Below, piece by piece: positions 4,869-5,479 of a DNA stretch of 5,479 bases; the stretch's first letter is position 1, and the number at the start of each line of letters is the position of its first letter. The translations under genes and the position numbers were made by a program. The stretch covers positions 1 to 5,479 of the forward strand of contig JANWHO010000270.1 of the NCBI GenBank assembly GCA_025450375.1, in the 5' to 3' direction. Origin of the DNA: Chloroflexota bacterium. GTDB taxonomy: Bacteria > Chloroflexota > UBA5177 > JANWHV01. The notes beneath the pieces were generated by a model. That model did not search any database. It saw nothing but the letters and a program-made list of their open reading frames with translations, and was not told the origin of the DNA.

Positions 4869-5479
4869 ATGGACGCCCAGTACGGCGATTTGCCTGCCGC
4901 CGTGCTGCGGTGGTACGCGGAACGGGGGCGCGACCTGCCCTGGCGGCACACCCGCGATCCGTACCGGGTGCTGGTCTCCGAAGTGATGCTCCAGCAGACC
5001 CAGGTCGATCGGGTGTTGCCGAAGTACGCCGAGTTCCTGACTCGATTTCCCACCATCGCCGACCTGGCCGCCGCTCCGGCGGCGGAGGTCATCCGCGCCT
5101 GGAAGGGCCTCGGGTACAATCTCCGCGCCATCCGGCTGCACCGCGTCGCCCAACAGGTGGTTGCCCGCCATGGGGGCGAACTCCCCGGGACGGCGGCGGG
5201 GCTCCTGGCCCTAGATGGGATCGGCCCCTACACCGCGGGGGCGGTTGCCTGCTTCGCCTTCGGGCTCCCCGAGCCGGTTCTCGATACAAACGTGCGCCGG
5301 GTGCTGGGCCGTATTATCATGGGCCCGGATGGTCCCGCCGCGCCCGCCGGCGCCCTCTGGACTATCGCGCGTCAACTCCTGCCTCTCCACGCGGCCTACG
5401 ACTGGAACCAGGCTCTGATGGATATCGGCGCGCGGATCTGCCTGCCCCGGCGTCCTCAATGCCTGCTCTGCCCCGCCCG
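4869..5479 (+). CDS. mutY: A/G-specific adenine DNA glycosylase MutY, 3' part missing
   Basis: MutY removes adenine mispaired with 8-oxoguanine, the step that prevents G:C to T:A mutations in the GO repair system. The visible 203 residues form the N-terminal catalytic half: DLPWRHTRDPYRVLVSEVM (22-40) with catalytic Glu38, LQQTQV (41-46), the helix-hairpin-helix LLALDGIGPYTAGAV (112-126), and VLDTNVRRVL (137-146) with catalytic Asp139. CLPRRPQCLLC gives Cys191, Cys198 and Cys201, the first three ligands (C-x6-C-x2-C) of the 4Fe-4S cluster. The fourth Cys and the C-terminal 8-oxoG-recognising NUDIX-like domain lie beyond the right edge. Tyr121 sits where EndoIII has its catalytic Lys, which supports MutY over Nth. 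The ATG is the first start after the previous gene's in-frame TAA, with no clear Shine-Dalgarno, so translation may depend on coupling to the cNMP-binding gene. Confidence 0.95.
   Translation, partial: MDAQYGDLPAAVLRWYAERGRDLPWRHTRDPYRVLVSEVMLQQTQVDRVLPKYAEFLTRFPTIADLAAAPAAEVIRAWKGLGYNLRAIRLHRVAQQVVARHGGELPGTAAGLLALDGIGPYTAGAVACFAFGLPEPVLDTNVRRVLGRIIMGPDGPAAPAGALWTIARQLLPLHAAYDWNQALMDIGARICLPRRPQCLLCPA

Noticed and set aside
4212..5171. 319-codon open frame on the minus strand
   Set aside because: It runs across both the cNMP-binding gene and mutY, which are both convincing, so it is a shadow.

Overview
The window is GC-rich bacterial DNA with five protein-coding genes, two of them cut by the window edges. 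I see no rRNA, tRNA, CRISPR array, insertion sequence or phage gene. The GC-rich codon use, a TTG start behind a strong Shine-Dalgarno, a form II CoxL-type molybdenum hydroxylase and a MutY with a Tyr in its helix-hairpin-helix suggest a free-living bacterium, perhaps Chloroflexota (Thermomicrobia-like) or Actinomycetota. This placement is an inference from general gene character, not from a marker gene.

Left part (2-1774, minus strand): the first 591 residues of a xanthine dehydrogenase/aldehyde oxidase/CO dehydrogenase large (molybdopterin) subunit. It has the form II active-site loop AYRGAGR rather than the Cys-containing loop of true CO dehydrogenase. Its C-terminus and any FAD or 2Fe-2S subunit genes lie beyond the left edge.

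Divergent intergenic region (1775-2013): it holds a 9-bp inverted repeat whose arms flank a possible promoter, and a two-tiered hairpin in the presumed leader of the next gene. A TTG start with a strong Shine-Dalgarno follows.

Middle (2014-3564, plus strand): a divergent 516-residue member of the ProA (gamma-glutamyl phosphate reductase) branch of the aldehyde dehydrogenase superfamily. It keeps the nucleophilic Cys but has an extra N-terminal segment and altered C-terminal motifs, and no proB is next to it.

Right part (3565-5479, plus strand): a 162-nt spacer with a TTAACA-N5-TTAACA direct repeat (minus strand) and small hairpins. It is followed by an unrecognised 188-residue protein with weak winged-helix character, a stand-alone cyclic-nucleotide-binding domain protein with its own promoter, and, 15 nt later in the same reading frame, the adenine DNA glycosylase gene mutY (C-terminus cut by the right edge). 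The cNMP-binding gene and mutY look like one transcript. The other genes have no obvious shared pathway. The divergent pair (molybdenum hydroxylase and aldehyde-dehydrogenase-type enzyme) could both act on aldehydes, but that is speculation. I see no clear novel system. The most interesting items are the regulatory architecture of the two intergenic regions, the divergent ProA-like enzyme and the cNMP-mutY pairing.
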